The notes: generated from the sequence alone by a model not told the origin. Counted from the stretch's first letter, positions 24,047-32,259 are shown. The stretch: DNA of 64,000 nt from Micromonospora echinospora (GCF_900091495.1 NZ_LT607413.1:1674001-1738000), one strand, 5' to 3'. Translations and numbers: made by a program.

Positions 24047-25159
24047 TCACCCGGCGGTGGCGAGGAGTTCGCGGGCGGCCTCGACGACCTCCACCGTCGG
24101 CACGTCGGTGACAAACGAGTCGCGGTGCGGGCACTCGCCGTCGCCCGGTCGCGCCGGGTACGCCCCCGGGGTGCAGTCGACGCCGCAGACCGGGCAGTGC
24201 ACCGTCCAGGACATGATCGGCCGGTGCCGGTGACGTAGCGGGTGCCCCGTGTTGATCAGGTTGCCGACCCAGAAGATGCCGACCGTCGGCGTACCGACCG
24301 CCGCCGCCAGGTGCAGCGGGCCGGTGTCGTTCGACACCACCAGCGCGCAGCCCGCGTAGCAGGCGGCCAGCGCGCCGAGGCTGAGCGTGCCGACCTGGGG
24401 ACGGACCGGCACGCCGGCCGCCGCGACCACCCGGTCGACCAGCTCCTGCTCGGCTGGAGTGCCGGTGACCAGCACCTCGTACCCCTCGGTGGTCAGTTCC
24501 CGGGCCACCTCGGCGAACCGGTCGGCCGGCCAGCGGCGACGGGTGTCGGTCGCGCCCGGGTGCAGTGCCACCCGGGGCCGGGTCGGTTCGCCGAGCACCG
24601 CCTGAGCCTCGTCCCGGTCGGCGTCGGTCACCGCCAGGCTCGGCAGGACGGTGATGGCCGGCGCCCCGACCAGCGCGACCACCTCCAGGTAGCGGATCAC
24701 CTCGTGCTGGTAGTAGACGTACCGGATCCACCGGTCCAGCGGTGGCGCGTCCTCGGCGCGCAGCCCGGCGGTGAACCGTGCGCCGAGGCCGTTGACGATC
24801 GGGTTCGAGTTGGACCCGCCGCCGTGCACCTGCAACGCCAGGTCGAATCGCTCGGCGCGGGCGGCGGCGAGGAAGTCGTCCATGGCGGACTCCGGCTCGC
24901 CCGGGTCCGGGCCCCGGATCCCCGGGGCCGGCGGGACCACCAGCACCCGGTCCACCGGGCCCGGCCGGTCGCGGAACAGCTTCGCGTGCCACGGCGCGCC
25001 GAGCAGCACCAGCTCCGCCTTCGGGTACGCGGCCCGCAGCGCGTCCAGTGCCGGCAGGACGAAGATGAAGTCACCGAGCGCGTTGGCGCGCAGCACGGCG
25101 ATCCGTGCGACGTCCGGCACGCGCCCGGCGACCGGGCCGAGCAGGGACGGATCCACCAT
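24047..25159 (-). CDS. Family 9 glycosyltransferase (heptosyltransferase-like)
   Basis: A 370-residue GT-B enzyme: ARIAVLRANALGDFIFVLPA at the N-terminus, PRVALHPGATDTRRRWPADR, and the donor-binding VVSNDTGPLHLAAAVGTPTV. A Cys/His cluster (HCPVCGVDCTPG ... CPHRDSF) sits near the C-terminus. It fits the ADP-heptose pathway of the convergent HldE gene. ATG at 25159 lies 3 bp after the Hsp20 stop, so both are co-transcribed. Confidence 0.9.
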   Translation of the reverse strand: MVDPSLLGPVAGRVPDVARIAVLRANALGDFIFVLPALDALRAAYPKAELVLLGAPWHAKLFRDRPGPVDRVLVVPPAPGIRGPDPGEPESAMDDFLAAARAERFDLALQVHGGGSNSNPIVNGLGARFTAGLRAEDAPPLDRWIRYVYYQHEVIRYLEVVALVGAPAITVLPSLAVTDADRDEAQAVLGEPTRPRVALHPGATDTRRRWPADRFAEVARELTTEGYEVLVTGTPAEQELVDRVVAAAGVPVRPQVGTLSLGALAACYAGCALVVSNDTGPLHLAAAVGTPTVGIFWVGNLINTGHPLRHRHRPIMSWTVHCPVCGVDCTPGAYPARPGDGECPHRDSFVTDVPTVEVVEAARELLATAG

Positions 25160-25162
25160 CCC

Positions 25163-25816
25163 CTACGGCCGGTCGATGTCGCTCGACCCCTCGGAGGGGT
25201 CGGGCCGGTCGGTGGCGGGTCCGGCGGAGCCGGGCTTGACGTCCGGGTGGTGCAGCTCCCGGTCAGCGGCCGGGTCGACGGCGGTCGTACCCCGGGCCGG
25301 GTCGACGGGGGTCGTGCCCCGCCCGGGGTGGCCGTTGGCGGAACGTGCCCTCGACGCGGGCCGGGAGAGCGAGGTCGGCTGGCCGACGGTGATGGTGCGC
25401 GGCGCGGGGCGGGTCGCCCGGGGCAGCCGGACCCGGAGCAGCCCGTGGTCCATGACGGCGTCGATCGCGTCGGGGTCCACCCGGGAGGGCAGGTCCACGC
25501 GGTACTCGAAGCCCCGGGTCTCCAGCCCACCGGGGATGCCGTGGTCGGCGTTGACCTCGGCCTCCGACCGCGCCCGTACGCAGAGTTCCCGGTCGTCGAT
25601 CTCGACGGCGACCTCCTCGGGCGCCACACCGGGCAGCCGGACGACGACCTCCCACCCCTCGGCGGTCTCGGTCAGCTCCACCTCCGGCGGCCCGGCGCGG
25701 CCACCGACCAGGCGGGCCAGCTCGGCGCGGAGCGACTGCAACTCGCCCATCGGGTCCCAGCTCGACGACCGGCCGCGCCAGCCCCGGCCGGAGCCGCTGC
25801 CCTGCTGCTCGCTCAC
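25163..25816 (-). CDS. Hsp20/alpha-crystallin small heat shock protein
   Basis: A 217-residue protein. The alpha-crystallin domain spans about 40-140 (GWEVVVRLPGVAPEEVAVEI; RGFEYRVDLPSRVDPDAIDA; GLLRVRLPRA). A long disordered tail of about 70 residues carries a short duplicated RGTT(P/A)VDPA motif. It is an ATP-independent holdase by family. GTG start at 25816. Confidence 0.9.
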   Translation of the reverse strand: MSEQQGSGSGRGWRGRSSSWDPMGELQSLRAELARLVGGRAGPPEVELTETAEGWEVVVRLPGVAPEEVAVEIDDRELCVRARSEAEVNADHGIPGGLETRGFEYRVDLPSRVDPDAIDAVMDHGLLRVRLPRATRPAPRTITVGQPTSLSRPASRARSANGHPGRGTTPVDPARGTTAVDPAADRELHHPDVKPGSAGPATDRPDPSEGSSDIDRP

Positions 25817-25892
25817 CGCATCTCCCCGATCCGCATCTTCCCGATCCGTGCGGTGGCCGCCCCGGCGGTCCCGTGTCGCAGCGGACCGCCGC

Positions 25893-26399
25893 TCACCGCA
25901 TGTCCCCGATCCGTGTCGTGGCTGCCGGAGAGCGCAGCGAGCTGGGCGCGTTCAGGTCGGCCTCCCGGTCGACCCCCACGCCGAGCCGGTCGACCAGTTC
26001 ACCGCCGAGCCATCCGCTGACGCCGAGGATGGCCAGCGCGACCACCTCGATGGCGATGAGCGCACCGCCGGCCGTCCGTGAGTCGGCGTTGAAGCGCACC
26101 ACCCAGACGGCGGCGAAGAGCAGGATCACCGCCAGGTTGGCGGCGGCGTGGGTGAGCCCGATCCGTTTGGCCCGCGTGTCGGTCGGAATCGCGAGCAGGT
26201 CGAAGCTGCCCGCGATCGCGGCGAGCAGTCCCATGACCAGCCCGACGGTGATGTTCCAGTAGGCGATCTCCCCGAACACGGCGGACCCGCCGAGCGTGTC
26301 GACGACGTCGAAGAAGACGGCGGTCACCAGCAGGGCGAACGGGAACATCACCAGCATCGGGTGCACGGGGTGCCCGAGCACCTTGAGTCGGCTCTCCAT
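25893..26399 (-). CDS. DUF2231 membrane protein
   Basis: A 168-residue protein with four hydrophobic segments and the DUF2231 signature VLGHPVHPMLVMFPFALLVT near the start. It has GGGAGG before ATG 26399. Function unknown. The downstream spacer (25817-25892) holds two near copies of ctcaccgcatntccccgatccg. Confidence 0.85.
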   Translation of the reverse strand: MESRLKVLGHPVHPMLVMFPFALLVTAVFFDVVDTLGGSAVFGEIAYWNITVGLVMGLLAAIAGSFDLLAIPTDTRAKRIGLTHAAANLAVILLFAAVWVVRFNADSRTAGGALIAIEVVALAILGVSGWLGGELVDRLGVGVDREADLNAPSSLRSPAATTRIGDMR

Positions 26400-26568
26400 C
26401 TGCGGCCTCCCAGGGTCTTCCGGATCGCGGATGCCCGTGGGATCCGCTGCGTGGGGCGGTTGCCCCGCCTCGGGTGGTCGAACCTCGCCGTGGTCCGCCC
26501 GGCGTACGCTGGTCGGCGGCCCTCGGCACGGCTCCTGTCACCGAGGTCAACGCACGGGGAGGGACAAC

Positions 26569-27186
26569 GTGACGACGGAGATCACCTCAGCCGAAGAACT
26601 ACGCGAACTGCTCGGCGAGCCCACACCCCGTGCGGTCACCAAGGAACGCCGTGTCCTGCACGAGCTGGACCGGCAGTGGCTGGCGGCCTCGCCGTTCTGC
26701 CTGATCGCCACCTCCGGCGCGGACGGCACCTGCGACGTCTCGCCCAAGGGCGACCCGCCCGGCTTCACGCTGGTGCTGGACGACCGGACCATCGCCATCC
26801 CGGAACGCCCCGGCAACCGGCGGGCCGACGGCTTCCACAACATCCTGGAGAATCCGCACGTCGGGCTGGTCTTCCTGGTCCCCGGCCGGTCCGACACGCT
26901 GCGCGTCAACGGCCGGGCGACCCTGGTCCGGGACGCGCCGTTCTTCGACCGGATGGTGGTGCAGGGACACCGCCCGCAGCTCGCCATCGTGGTCGACGTC
27001 GAGCAGGTGTTCTACCACTGCGCGAAGGCGTTCCTCCGGTCCGAGCTGTGGCGACCGGAGACCTGGCAGCCGGATGTGCTGCCGTCCCGGCCCCGGATCG
27101 TCAAGGCGGTCGAGGCCCCCGAGATGGCGCTGGCCGACCTGGAACGCCACTACGGCCCCGACTACGTCAACACGATGTACGCCTGA
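26569..27186 (+). CDS. Pyridoxamine 5'-phosphate oxidase-like FMN-binding protein
   Basis: A 205-residue split-barrel flavoprotein (MSMEG_1061/TIGR04025-like): LDRQWLAASPFCLIATSGAD, VSPKGDPPGFTLVLDDRTIA, NPHVGLVFLVPGR and VFYHCAKAFLRSELWRPETW. GTG at 26569 follows GGGGAGGG. It may be an oxidoreductase on small molecules; it is not closely related to the PPOX protein at 11974. Confidence 0.88.
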   Translation: MTTEITSAEELRELLGEPTPRAVTKERRVLHELDRQWLAASPFCLIATSGADGTCDVSPKGDPPGFTLVLDDRTIAIPERPGNRRADGFHNILENPHVGLVFLVPGRSDTLRVNGRATLVRDAPFFDRMVVQGHRPQLAIVVDVEQVFYHCAKAFLRSELWRPETWQPDVLPSRPRIVKAVEAPEMALADLERHYGPDYVNTMYA

Positions 27187-27190
27187 TCCG

Positions 27191-27484
27191 CTAGCGGAAC
27201 CGGTCCGGGTTGGGTCGCCGCCGCCGCGCCGTGCAGGGCACGCTGTGCTCGGTGGGCAGGGCGCACCGGCCGCCGCCGGGCAGCAGCCGGTCGCAGAACA
27301 CCCGGTGCCGTACGCCCTGCGCGTCCTCCTCGGAGACGGTCACCTCACCGGCGTCCACGCAGCCGGTGACCTGGGCGAGCGCCCGGGCAGCGGTCCGGGC
27401 GAAGATCCGCGCCCGGGTGAGGTCGGGCACCACGATCGGCAGGTGGATGACCCAGCGGCCCGGGTTCCGGGGATCGGTCACCAT
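27191..27484 (-). CDS. Small Cys/His-rich protein of cassette B, family unknown
   Basis: A 97-residue paralogue of the protein at 5186: RWVIHLPIVVPDL, ARIFARTAARAL, VTVSEEDAQGVRHRVFCDR, then the same C-x9-C-x5-H-x3-C pattern. Its start overlaps the DivIVA-domain gene by 7 bp, giving the same operon order as cassette A. The tail is Arg/Pro-rich and diverges. No named domain is recognised. Confidence 0.75.
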   Translation of the reverse strand: MVTDPRNPGRWVIHLPIVVPDLTRARIFARTAARALAQVTGCVDAGEVTVSEEDAQGVRHRVFCDRLLPGGGRCALPTEHSVPCTARRRRPNPDRFR

Positions 27485-27789
27485 CGGGCCAGCCCCCGGG
27501 CGCTCGGGGCCTGGGCGGTCTGCCAGGTCCGCAGCGCGTTCTTGATGCGCAGGTTCTCCTCCCGTACGGCGGTCAGGGCGGTCCGGGCGACGGCCAGTTC
27601 GTCGGCGACCCGGGCGAGGAAGGCGGTGATCTCGGCCGGGTCCAGTCCCCGCCGGCGGATGGTGAACCGGTGGTCCCGGATGCGTTCCGGGGTCAACGGC
27701 GGATACCGAAGGACGGCATCGTCGCTGGTGGACGGAGGTCGGAGGTGGTGTCGGCCCCGTCGCCGGGGACTACGGAGGAGCACGCGCAC
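27478..27789 (-). CDS. Short DivIVA-domain protein (cassette B)
   Basis: A 103-residue paralogue of the protein at 4872: a basic start VRVLLRSPRRRGRHH, then RRRGLDPAEITAFLARVADE, coiled coil, and EENLRIKNALRTWQTA. GTG at 27789 was chosen by alignment with the paralogue and because GGAAGGCGG lies upstream; the longer frame reads through the intergenic region. It is probably transcribed from a promoter far upstream (see 28070-28099). Confidence 0.8.
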   Translation of the reverse strand: MRVLLRSPRRRGRHHLRPPSTSDDAVLRYPPLTPERIRDHRFTIRRRGLDPAEITAFLARVADELAVARTALTAVREENLRIKNALRTWQTAQAPSARGLARW

Positions 27790-28218
27790 GGGTGACCGCC
27801 TTCCGGAAGCCAGGTGATGTTCGCCGAAGTGGTGTTTCCTGGTGTTCGGGGGTGCCCCTGCTGGTTCGGGTCCGGCCGGGACACCCCCGCCCTGCCGTGC
27901 GCGGCGTCGAGCAGCAGCGACGGCGGAGCCGCCCCGGTCAGCCAGGGGAAGGCGGGCGGCCGGCCCGGGGAGGGGACCGACCACCCCGGCCGGGGCAGGT
28001 ACGTGGTGGAGCACCGATGCCGCACCCACGAGGCGCCAACCAACCGCAAGCACCGCATCGCTGTCCGTGACGCTATTGCCACCAACCCACCTATGTCAAG
28101 GATGTCTTCAACCCAGAGTTTTCACTGAGTTATTACCGTCAACAGTTGTACATATGTTGCCTATGGCGGAGCGATGCATCGATACTGGCGGGGCCAACCA
28201 ACCGCAAGGGGCCCTGAC
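27790..28218. promoter_or_regulatory. 429-bp divergent control region of cassette B
   Basis: A 16-bp direct repeat gccaaccaaccgcaag occurs at 28035-28050 and 28193-28208, the second just before the GntR start. On the minus strand TTGACA (28099-28094) and TAGCGT (28075-28070) with an 18-bp spacer fit a promoter giving a leader of about 275 nt for the DivIVA-domain gene. 28100-28170 is the most AT-rich patch nearby. No protein gene is supported in this region. Confidence 0.5.
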
Positions 28219-28437
28219 GTGCCTATTCCGCCCACCATGGATGAGCTGCTCGACAGCCTGTTGAGCAGGATCGAAGACGGGACCTATCCGCCCGGCACCC
28301 AGTTGCCGTCCGGCCGTGCCCTGGCCGCCGAGTACGACGTCTCCCAGTCCACCATCAGCAGAGCCGTCGCCACGCTGCGCGACAGGGGTGTTCTGGTGGG
28401 GCGGCCGGGGCGGGGGGTCTTCGTCGCGGAGAAGTAG
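28219..28437 (+). CDS. Mini GntR-type winged-helix regulator (cassette B)
   Basis: A 72-residue wHTH-only GntR protein: DGTYPPGTQLPSGRALAAEY, recognition helix VSQSTISRAVATL, wing GVLVGRPGRGVFVAEK. GTG at 28219 has AAGGGG upstream and gives the same length and P-x-P start as the cassette A paralogue. It is divergent from the DivIVA-domain/Cys-His pair. No effector domain is present. Confidence 0.85.
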   Translation: MPIPPTMDELLDSLLSRIEDGTYPPGTQLPSGRALAAEYDVSQSTISRAVATLRDRGVLVGRPGRGVFVAEK

Positions 28438-28444
28438 CCGGGAC

Positions 28445-28486
28445 CGTGGTGGCTTCCGGCCCATATGGGGGCCACTTCCCACCACG
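28445..28486. repeat. REP-like palindrome, family 2 copy 1
   Basis: cgtggtgg (28445-28452) pairs with ccaccacg (28479-28486) and an inner ggccc/gggcc stem surrounds catat. A similar hairpin with the same outer CGTGGTGG/CCACCACGATC arms lies at 48220-48267. It follows the GntR stop by 8 bp and may terminate that transcript. Confidence 0.7.
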
Positions 28487-28513
28487 ATCACCTGAGTTGA
28501 ACGGGGTCTTGTC

Positions 28514-29353
28514 ATGCGGCACGGGGAGTTCGAGGACCCTCGGCTCGTCGCCGTCTACGACGCCGAGTGCCGGTGGGGGCCGGACGACGACTTCTTCCTG
28601 GCGGTGGTCAACGAGACCCCGCAGTCCCGCGTGCTCGACCTGGGCTGCGGCACCGGACGACTCACCCTCGCCTTGGCGTCCGCCGGGCACCGGGTCACCG
28701 GCGTGGATCCGGCCCGCGCCTCCCTCGACGCCGCCCGTGCCAAGCCGGGCGCGGACCGGGTGACCTGGATCGAGGGCACCACCGCGCTCCTGCCCGACCG
28801 GTCCTTCGACGTGGCGGTGATGACCAGCCACGTCGCGCAGTTCTTCACCACTGACGAGGCGTGGGACGGCGTTCTCGCCGACCTGCACCGGTCACTCGTG
28901 CCCGATGGGCGGCTGGTCTTCGACTCGCGTGACCCCGCCGACCGACGGTGGGAACGGTGGAACCCGGTCGACTCACGGCGTCACCCGCGCCTACTGGACG
29001 GTCGGACGGTCGAAGCGTGGACCGAGGTCACCGAGGTCCGGGGTGCCCTGGTCTCCTTCACCCACCACTACCGGTTCCCGCCGTCACCGGCCGGTGATCC
29101 ACTCCAGATACGGGATGTCGGGGTCTCCGGTCGACCGGAGACCCCGACATCCCGTAAGTCGAGTCGATCACCGTCCGCGGATGCCGGACTGGAGCTGCGA
29201 AGTTCGGCCACCCTCCGGTTCCGTACCGAAGGTCAGATCCGCGCCTCGCTGCACGCACGCGGGTTCACCGTCGAGCATGTGCACGGCGGATGGCGGCGCG
29301 AGCCTGTCGGGGCGGGCGACGGCGAACTCGTGGTGATCGCCCGGGTCGCCTGA
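28514..29353 (+). CDS. Class I SAM-dependent methyltransferase with in-frame palindromic insertion
   Basis: A 279-residue methyltransferase: motif I VLDLGCGTGRLTLALASAGH, motif II VTGVDPA, the post-motif FDVAVMTSHVAQFF, and a C-terminal TLRFRTEGQIRASLHARGFTVEHVHGGWRREP typical of its family. Residues about 194-221 are encoded by an 82-bp palindrome (29092-29173) and have no counterpart in typical sequences of this type, so the gene has taken up an element without losing frame. The protein may still fold, as the insertion lies in a surface loop between core strands. Confidence 0.85.
   Translation: MRHGEFEDPRLVAVYDAECRWGPDDDFFLAVVNETPQSRVLDLGCGTGRLTLALASAGHRVTGVDPARASLDAARAKPGADRVTWIEGTTALLPDRSFDVAVMTSHVAQFFTTDEAWDGVLADLHRSLVPDGRLVFDSRDPADRRWERWNPVDSRRHPRLLDGRTVEAWTEVTEVRGALVSFTHHYRFPPSPAGDPLQIRDVGVSGRPETPTSRKSSRSPSADAGLELRSSATLRFRTEGQIRASLHARGFTVEHVHGGWRREPVGAGDGELVVIARVA
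29092..29173. repeat. 82-bp palindromic element inside the methyltransferase gene
   Basis: 29110-29132 and 29133-29155 are exact reverse complements, a 46-bp perfect palindrome with no loop. The symmetry extends on both sides (cggtgatccactc at 29092 against gagtcgatcaccg at 29161, 12 of 13 matching). It encodes a polar peptide (GVSGRPETPTSRKSSRSP) in the methyltransferase frame. This looks like a miniature palindromic insertion element; no second copy is seen in the window. Confidence 0.9.
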
Positions 29354-29370
29354 CCCGCCCGACGGGTGGT

Positions 29371-30039
29371 TCAGCGCGCGCCGAACAGCTCCAGGCAGGG
29401 TTCGAGACCGGTCAGGCTGACCTCCGGACGGTCCGTCCGTTCCCAGTTCTCCCTGGTCAGGCGCAGGTACTGGGAGACGAGGACCTCGCCGTCGCAGAGG
29501 TCACGGCTGATCCCGTCCGGCTGATAGCCCAGCTTGCGGGAGACGGCGAGCGGCGCGGCGTTGTCGACGAACGAGCCGCTGGTGGCGTGCGCGGCCCCGA
29601 GGCCGGCGAAGGCCAGGTGCAGCACGGCGGCACGCATCTCGGTGCCGATTCCCCGACCGTGGTACGCCAGACCGAGCCAGGAGCCGGTTGCCACCTCGCG
29701 GCGTACCGCGAAGTCCCGGGCCCAGACGTCCTGGACGCCCACCGGCCGTCCCTCGACGAAGACGGCGAGGTCGAGCGACCACGACTGGGGGGTCCATTCG
29801 CCCCGTCGACGCCATTGGTTCTGGACCACGGAGCGGGCCCGTTCGGCGGGTGTGCCCTCCGCCCACGACACCAGGAAGCGCCGCTTACCCGGCTCGTGCA
29901 CACCGTGCGCGGCGACCTCCGCCAGCTCGGCCAGCTCGTCCTCGGTGGGCAGTCGGAGTTCCAACCGGGCGGTCCGCACCCGCAGTCCCAGCAGGGGCCA
30001 GTGGTCGATGAGCACGACGCATTGTGGCCGGCGGCTCAC
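29371..30039 (-). CDS. GNAT family N-acetyltransferase
   Basis: A 222-residue acetyltransferase of the RimJ/RimL type: LRVRTARLELRLPTEDELAE, WLGLAYHGRGIGTEMRAAVL with the acetyl-CoA-binding R-G-x-G-x-x loop, and ATSGSFVDNAAPLAVSRKLG. GTG at 30015 (VLIDHWPLLGLRV) is an alternative start. Substrate unknown. It converges with the methyltransferase. Confidence 0.88.
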   Translation of the reverse strand: MSRRPQCVVLIDHWPLLGLRVRTARLELRLPTEDELAELAEVAAHGVHEPGKRRFLVSWAEGTPAERARSVVQNQWRRRGEWTPQSWSLDLAVFVEGRPVGVQDVWARDFAVRREVATGSWLGLAYHGRGIGTEMRAAVLHLAFAGLGAAHATSGSFVDNAAPLAVSRKLGYQPDGISRDLCDGEVLVSQYLRLTRENWERTDRPEVSLTGLEPCLELFGAR

Positions 30040-30125
30040 CAGGGCGCATCGGGTTTTACCGTCGCCGTCGCCGCTTACCGGTGCCGCTCACCGCTGCTGC
30101 CGCTCACCCCGCCGCCGCGCCGGGT

Positions 30126-30455
30126 TCACCGGTTCGGCGTCGGTGCGGGGGTCGGGTTCCACCTCAGCCACTTCCGTTCGACCTCGGATCGCAGGTCGAC
30201 GCCGTGGTGCCGGGCCATCACCAGCACCTGGCACAGCACGTCGGCCAGTTCCGCCCGGAACCTCTCGTCGATCTCCTGCTCGGTGAGCCCCTTGTCCCGC
30301 GCCTGCCCCGTACGCATCAGAAAGGCCTGGGTCAGCTCGCCCACCTCTTCCTGGAGCTTCAGCAGGAACCAGGTCGCGTCCTGGGTGATCCCGTGCCGAC
30401 GGGCGTAGTTGCGGGAAACCGTCTCGACCTGGTCGGTGAGCTCGTTCAGATCCAC
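30126..30455 (-). CDS. MazG-like nucleotide pyrophosphohydrolase
   Basis: A 109-residue all-alpha NTP-PPase: the metal-binding EEVGELTQAF and the second acidic motif ELADVLCQVLVMA are in order. It would hydrolyse non-canonical NTPs. The GTG start at 30455 lies 49 bp from the divergent membrane protein gene. Confidence 0.9.
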   Translation of the reverse strand: MDLNELTDQVETVSRNYARRHGITQDATWFLLKLQEEVGELTQAFLMRTGQARDKGLTEQEIDERFRAELADVLCQVLVMARHHGVDLRSEVERKWLRWNPTPAPTPNR

Positions 30456-30504
30456 CCGGGCAGCCTAGACACACCGGAATCCGGACGCCGACTATTCTCC
30501 ACCG

Positions 30505-30870
30505 GTGCGAACCGAGACGGACTCCCGAGCCGGTGACGCCCGGCGGGTGTGGCCGCTGACGGCGATCCAGTTGCTTCTCGTCGCGGCGTACGCCTATGCG
30601 GCGGTCGCCTACCTCACCACCGATGCCGACTTCTTCCCGGAGCAGTCGCCGCCCGGATGGTCGTGGCCCGCCGTGGTCGTGGTCGGGATCGGCTTCGTCC
30701 CCGCACTGCTGTGCCTGGCGGTGGCCCTGCCCCGGCTGGCTTCCACGCGCCTGCGGGCCGAACGGTCCTCCCCGCTCGGGCTCGCCGTGGCCAGCGCCCT
30801 CACCGTGCTGATGCTCGTGGTGATGGCCACGCCGCCCGGCTGGGAACTCTTCGACTGGTACGTCAGCTGA
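30505..30870 (+). CDS. Small membrane protein, three TM helices
   Basis: A 121-residue protein with hydrophobic segments at about 16-38, 52-75 and 92-110. GTG start. No family is recognised. It converges with the next gene. Confidence 0.65.
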   Translation: MRTETDSRAGDARRVWPLTAIQLLLVAAYAYAAVAYLTTDADFFPEQSPPGWSWPAVVVVGIGFVPALLCLAVALPRLASTRLRAERSSPLGLAVASALTVLMLVVMATPPGWELFDWYVS

Positions 30871-30880
30871 GACAGCCCGG

Positions 30881-31369
30881 TCAGAGGCACATCCAGCAGT
30901 AGAGGTGGTCTCCGTTCCCGCGTGCCCTCCGGGCCAGGCCCACGAGGTCGCTGAGCAGCACCAGCATGGCCGCCGGTTGCGGGTCGCCGAAGTCGGAGAG
31001 TTCCTCGACGCGTAACCACCGGTCGGCCAGGGCCGACATCCGCTCGTCCGGGATGCCGGCGAGGGCGTCGCGAGCGCTGTCGCCGAGGACGACGACCCAG
31101 GGGCCCTCGTAGCCCGGGTCCCGACCCGCGCCGTCCGGCCAGACCAGCCGGTCCCCGACCAGCCGGGTGTCCCACGGTACGTCGAGGGCGTACGACACCA
31201 ACTGCCCGAGGATCACCGACGGGTCGATTCCCTTGGCGTCCACGGCGTCCACTGCGTCCGCGAGCCGGGAGTCTCCCGCTCCCGCCAGGGGGCCGCCGCC
31301 CGCGGCTGCCATCAGTTCCGCGACGGCCTCGGTGTTCGGGGCACGGAAGTAGTCGTACAGGACACCCAC
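30881..31369 (-). CDS. Conserved actinobacterial-type hypothetical protein
   Basis: A 162-residue soluble protein beginning VGVLYDYFRAPNTEAVAELM and ending in CWMCL, with a Trp-rich middle (DVPWDTRLVGDRLVWPDG). GTG at 31369 has GGGAGG upstream. The Tyr/Phe-rich start recalls small proteins of unknown function in actinomycetes; immunity-like roles are possible but not shown. Confidence 0.6.
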   Translation of the reverse strand: MGVLYDYFRAPNTEAVAELMAAAGGGPLAGAGDSRLADAVDAVDAKGIDPSVILGQLVSYALDVPWDTRLVGDRLVWPDGAGRDPGYEGPWVVVLGDSARDALAGIPDERMSALADRWLRVEELSDFGDPQPAAMLVLLSDLVGLARRARGNGDHLYCWMCL

Positions 31370-31552
31370 GGATCGCCTCCCACCTGTCTGCCGTCGCCGA
31401 GGCGGCGCGACGGGGAGAACGTACCGGTGCCCGCCGACAGGCTGCCCGATGCGAGTGGCCGACGGCGGCAGGAATCAACGGAGACGGGAAGCACCGCACA
31501 ACTGCGGGGCTGATTCGGGAGAAGCCGCGCGGCGGTGTTGGGCACAAGAACC

Positions 31553-31616
31553 GACCGCCCGGCCTGGTCGCCTGATGTTCGCTGACCCACAATTCCGGCG
31601 ACCAGGCCCGGTCGGT
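31553..31616. repeat. Inverted repeat with 12-bp perfect arms
   Basis: ggcctggtcgcc (31561-31572) pairs with ggcgaccaggcc (31597-31608), extending outward with few mismatches to about 31553 and 31616. It lies in the 282-bp gap (31370-31651), which otherwise shows no gene, and just downstream of the secreted protein gene, consistent with a terminator. Confidence 0.65.
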
Positions 31617-31651
31617 CTTCGCGTACTTCCGAGGTGTTCCGCGTCGGGCGC

Positions 31652-32002
31652 TCAGCCCACCAGGCGGTAATAGTAGGGGTTGGAACCGCACAGGTTCGTG
31701 GGCTGAATCGCGTCGTACGCCCATCCCATCGGAATGGAGCAGGCCCACAGGCCGTTCACCGGGGTCCGCAGTCGATACTGGTACCGAAGCGATCCGCAGG
31801 AGTTGCTGACCTGCACCCAGTCCCAGGTGTAACCGCTCGGCACCGAACAGGACCAGGTCCCGTCGAGGCTGAGGACCACCGGCGCGGATTCCGCGATCAA
31901 GCCGTTCTTCTGGGAGGTCGCATTCGCGTGCGCGGGAATTGCAGCCGCGCCAATGGCCAGCGGTACCACCATGGCGAGCACAGCGATGAATCGACGCAAC
32001 AC
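31652..32002 (-). CDS. Small secreted protein with duplicated two-Cys module
   Basis: A 116-residue exported protein with signal peptide MLRRFIAVLAMVVPLAIGAA, cleaved near PAHA. The mature part is two copies of a roughly 33-residue module with pattern G-x-W-x-C-S-(V/I)-P-x-G-(Y/W), D-x-(V/I)-Q, N-x-C-G-S and Y-x-Y-R-L. The four cysteines could form one disulfide per module. GTG start with AAAGGA upstream. Similar short modules occur in other bacterial secreted proteins, but no function is known. The gene is less GC-rich than its neighbours, suggesting acquisition. Confidence 0.75.
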   Translation of the reverse strand: MLRRFIAVLAMVVPLAIGAAAIPAHANATSQKNGLIAESAPVVLSLDGTWSCSVPSGYTWDWVQVSNSCGSLRYQYRLRTPVNGLWACSIPMGWAYDAIQPTNLCGSNPYYYRLVG

Positions 32003-32259
32003 GGCATTCCTTTCGGTCGTTGGGAACCCAACCCCCGTGGCCCTGGAATCGTCTCAGATCCAGCGCGCACACGTCCATTTTTCGATATTGGATTCGAACC
32101 GACTGCGGATTGACAGACGATCGCCGCACCCGCCAGTCCAGGAGAGAGCGCCCGGTCGGCTCGATGCCCTCGAACGCCCTGCTCACGAGCACCAGTTCGG
32201 TGCCGCCTCGCACCCGGATCGTGACCATCCGGCTTGCGGTCCGGGTCCACAATGAGCCG

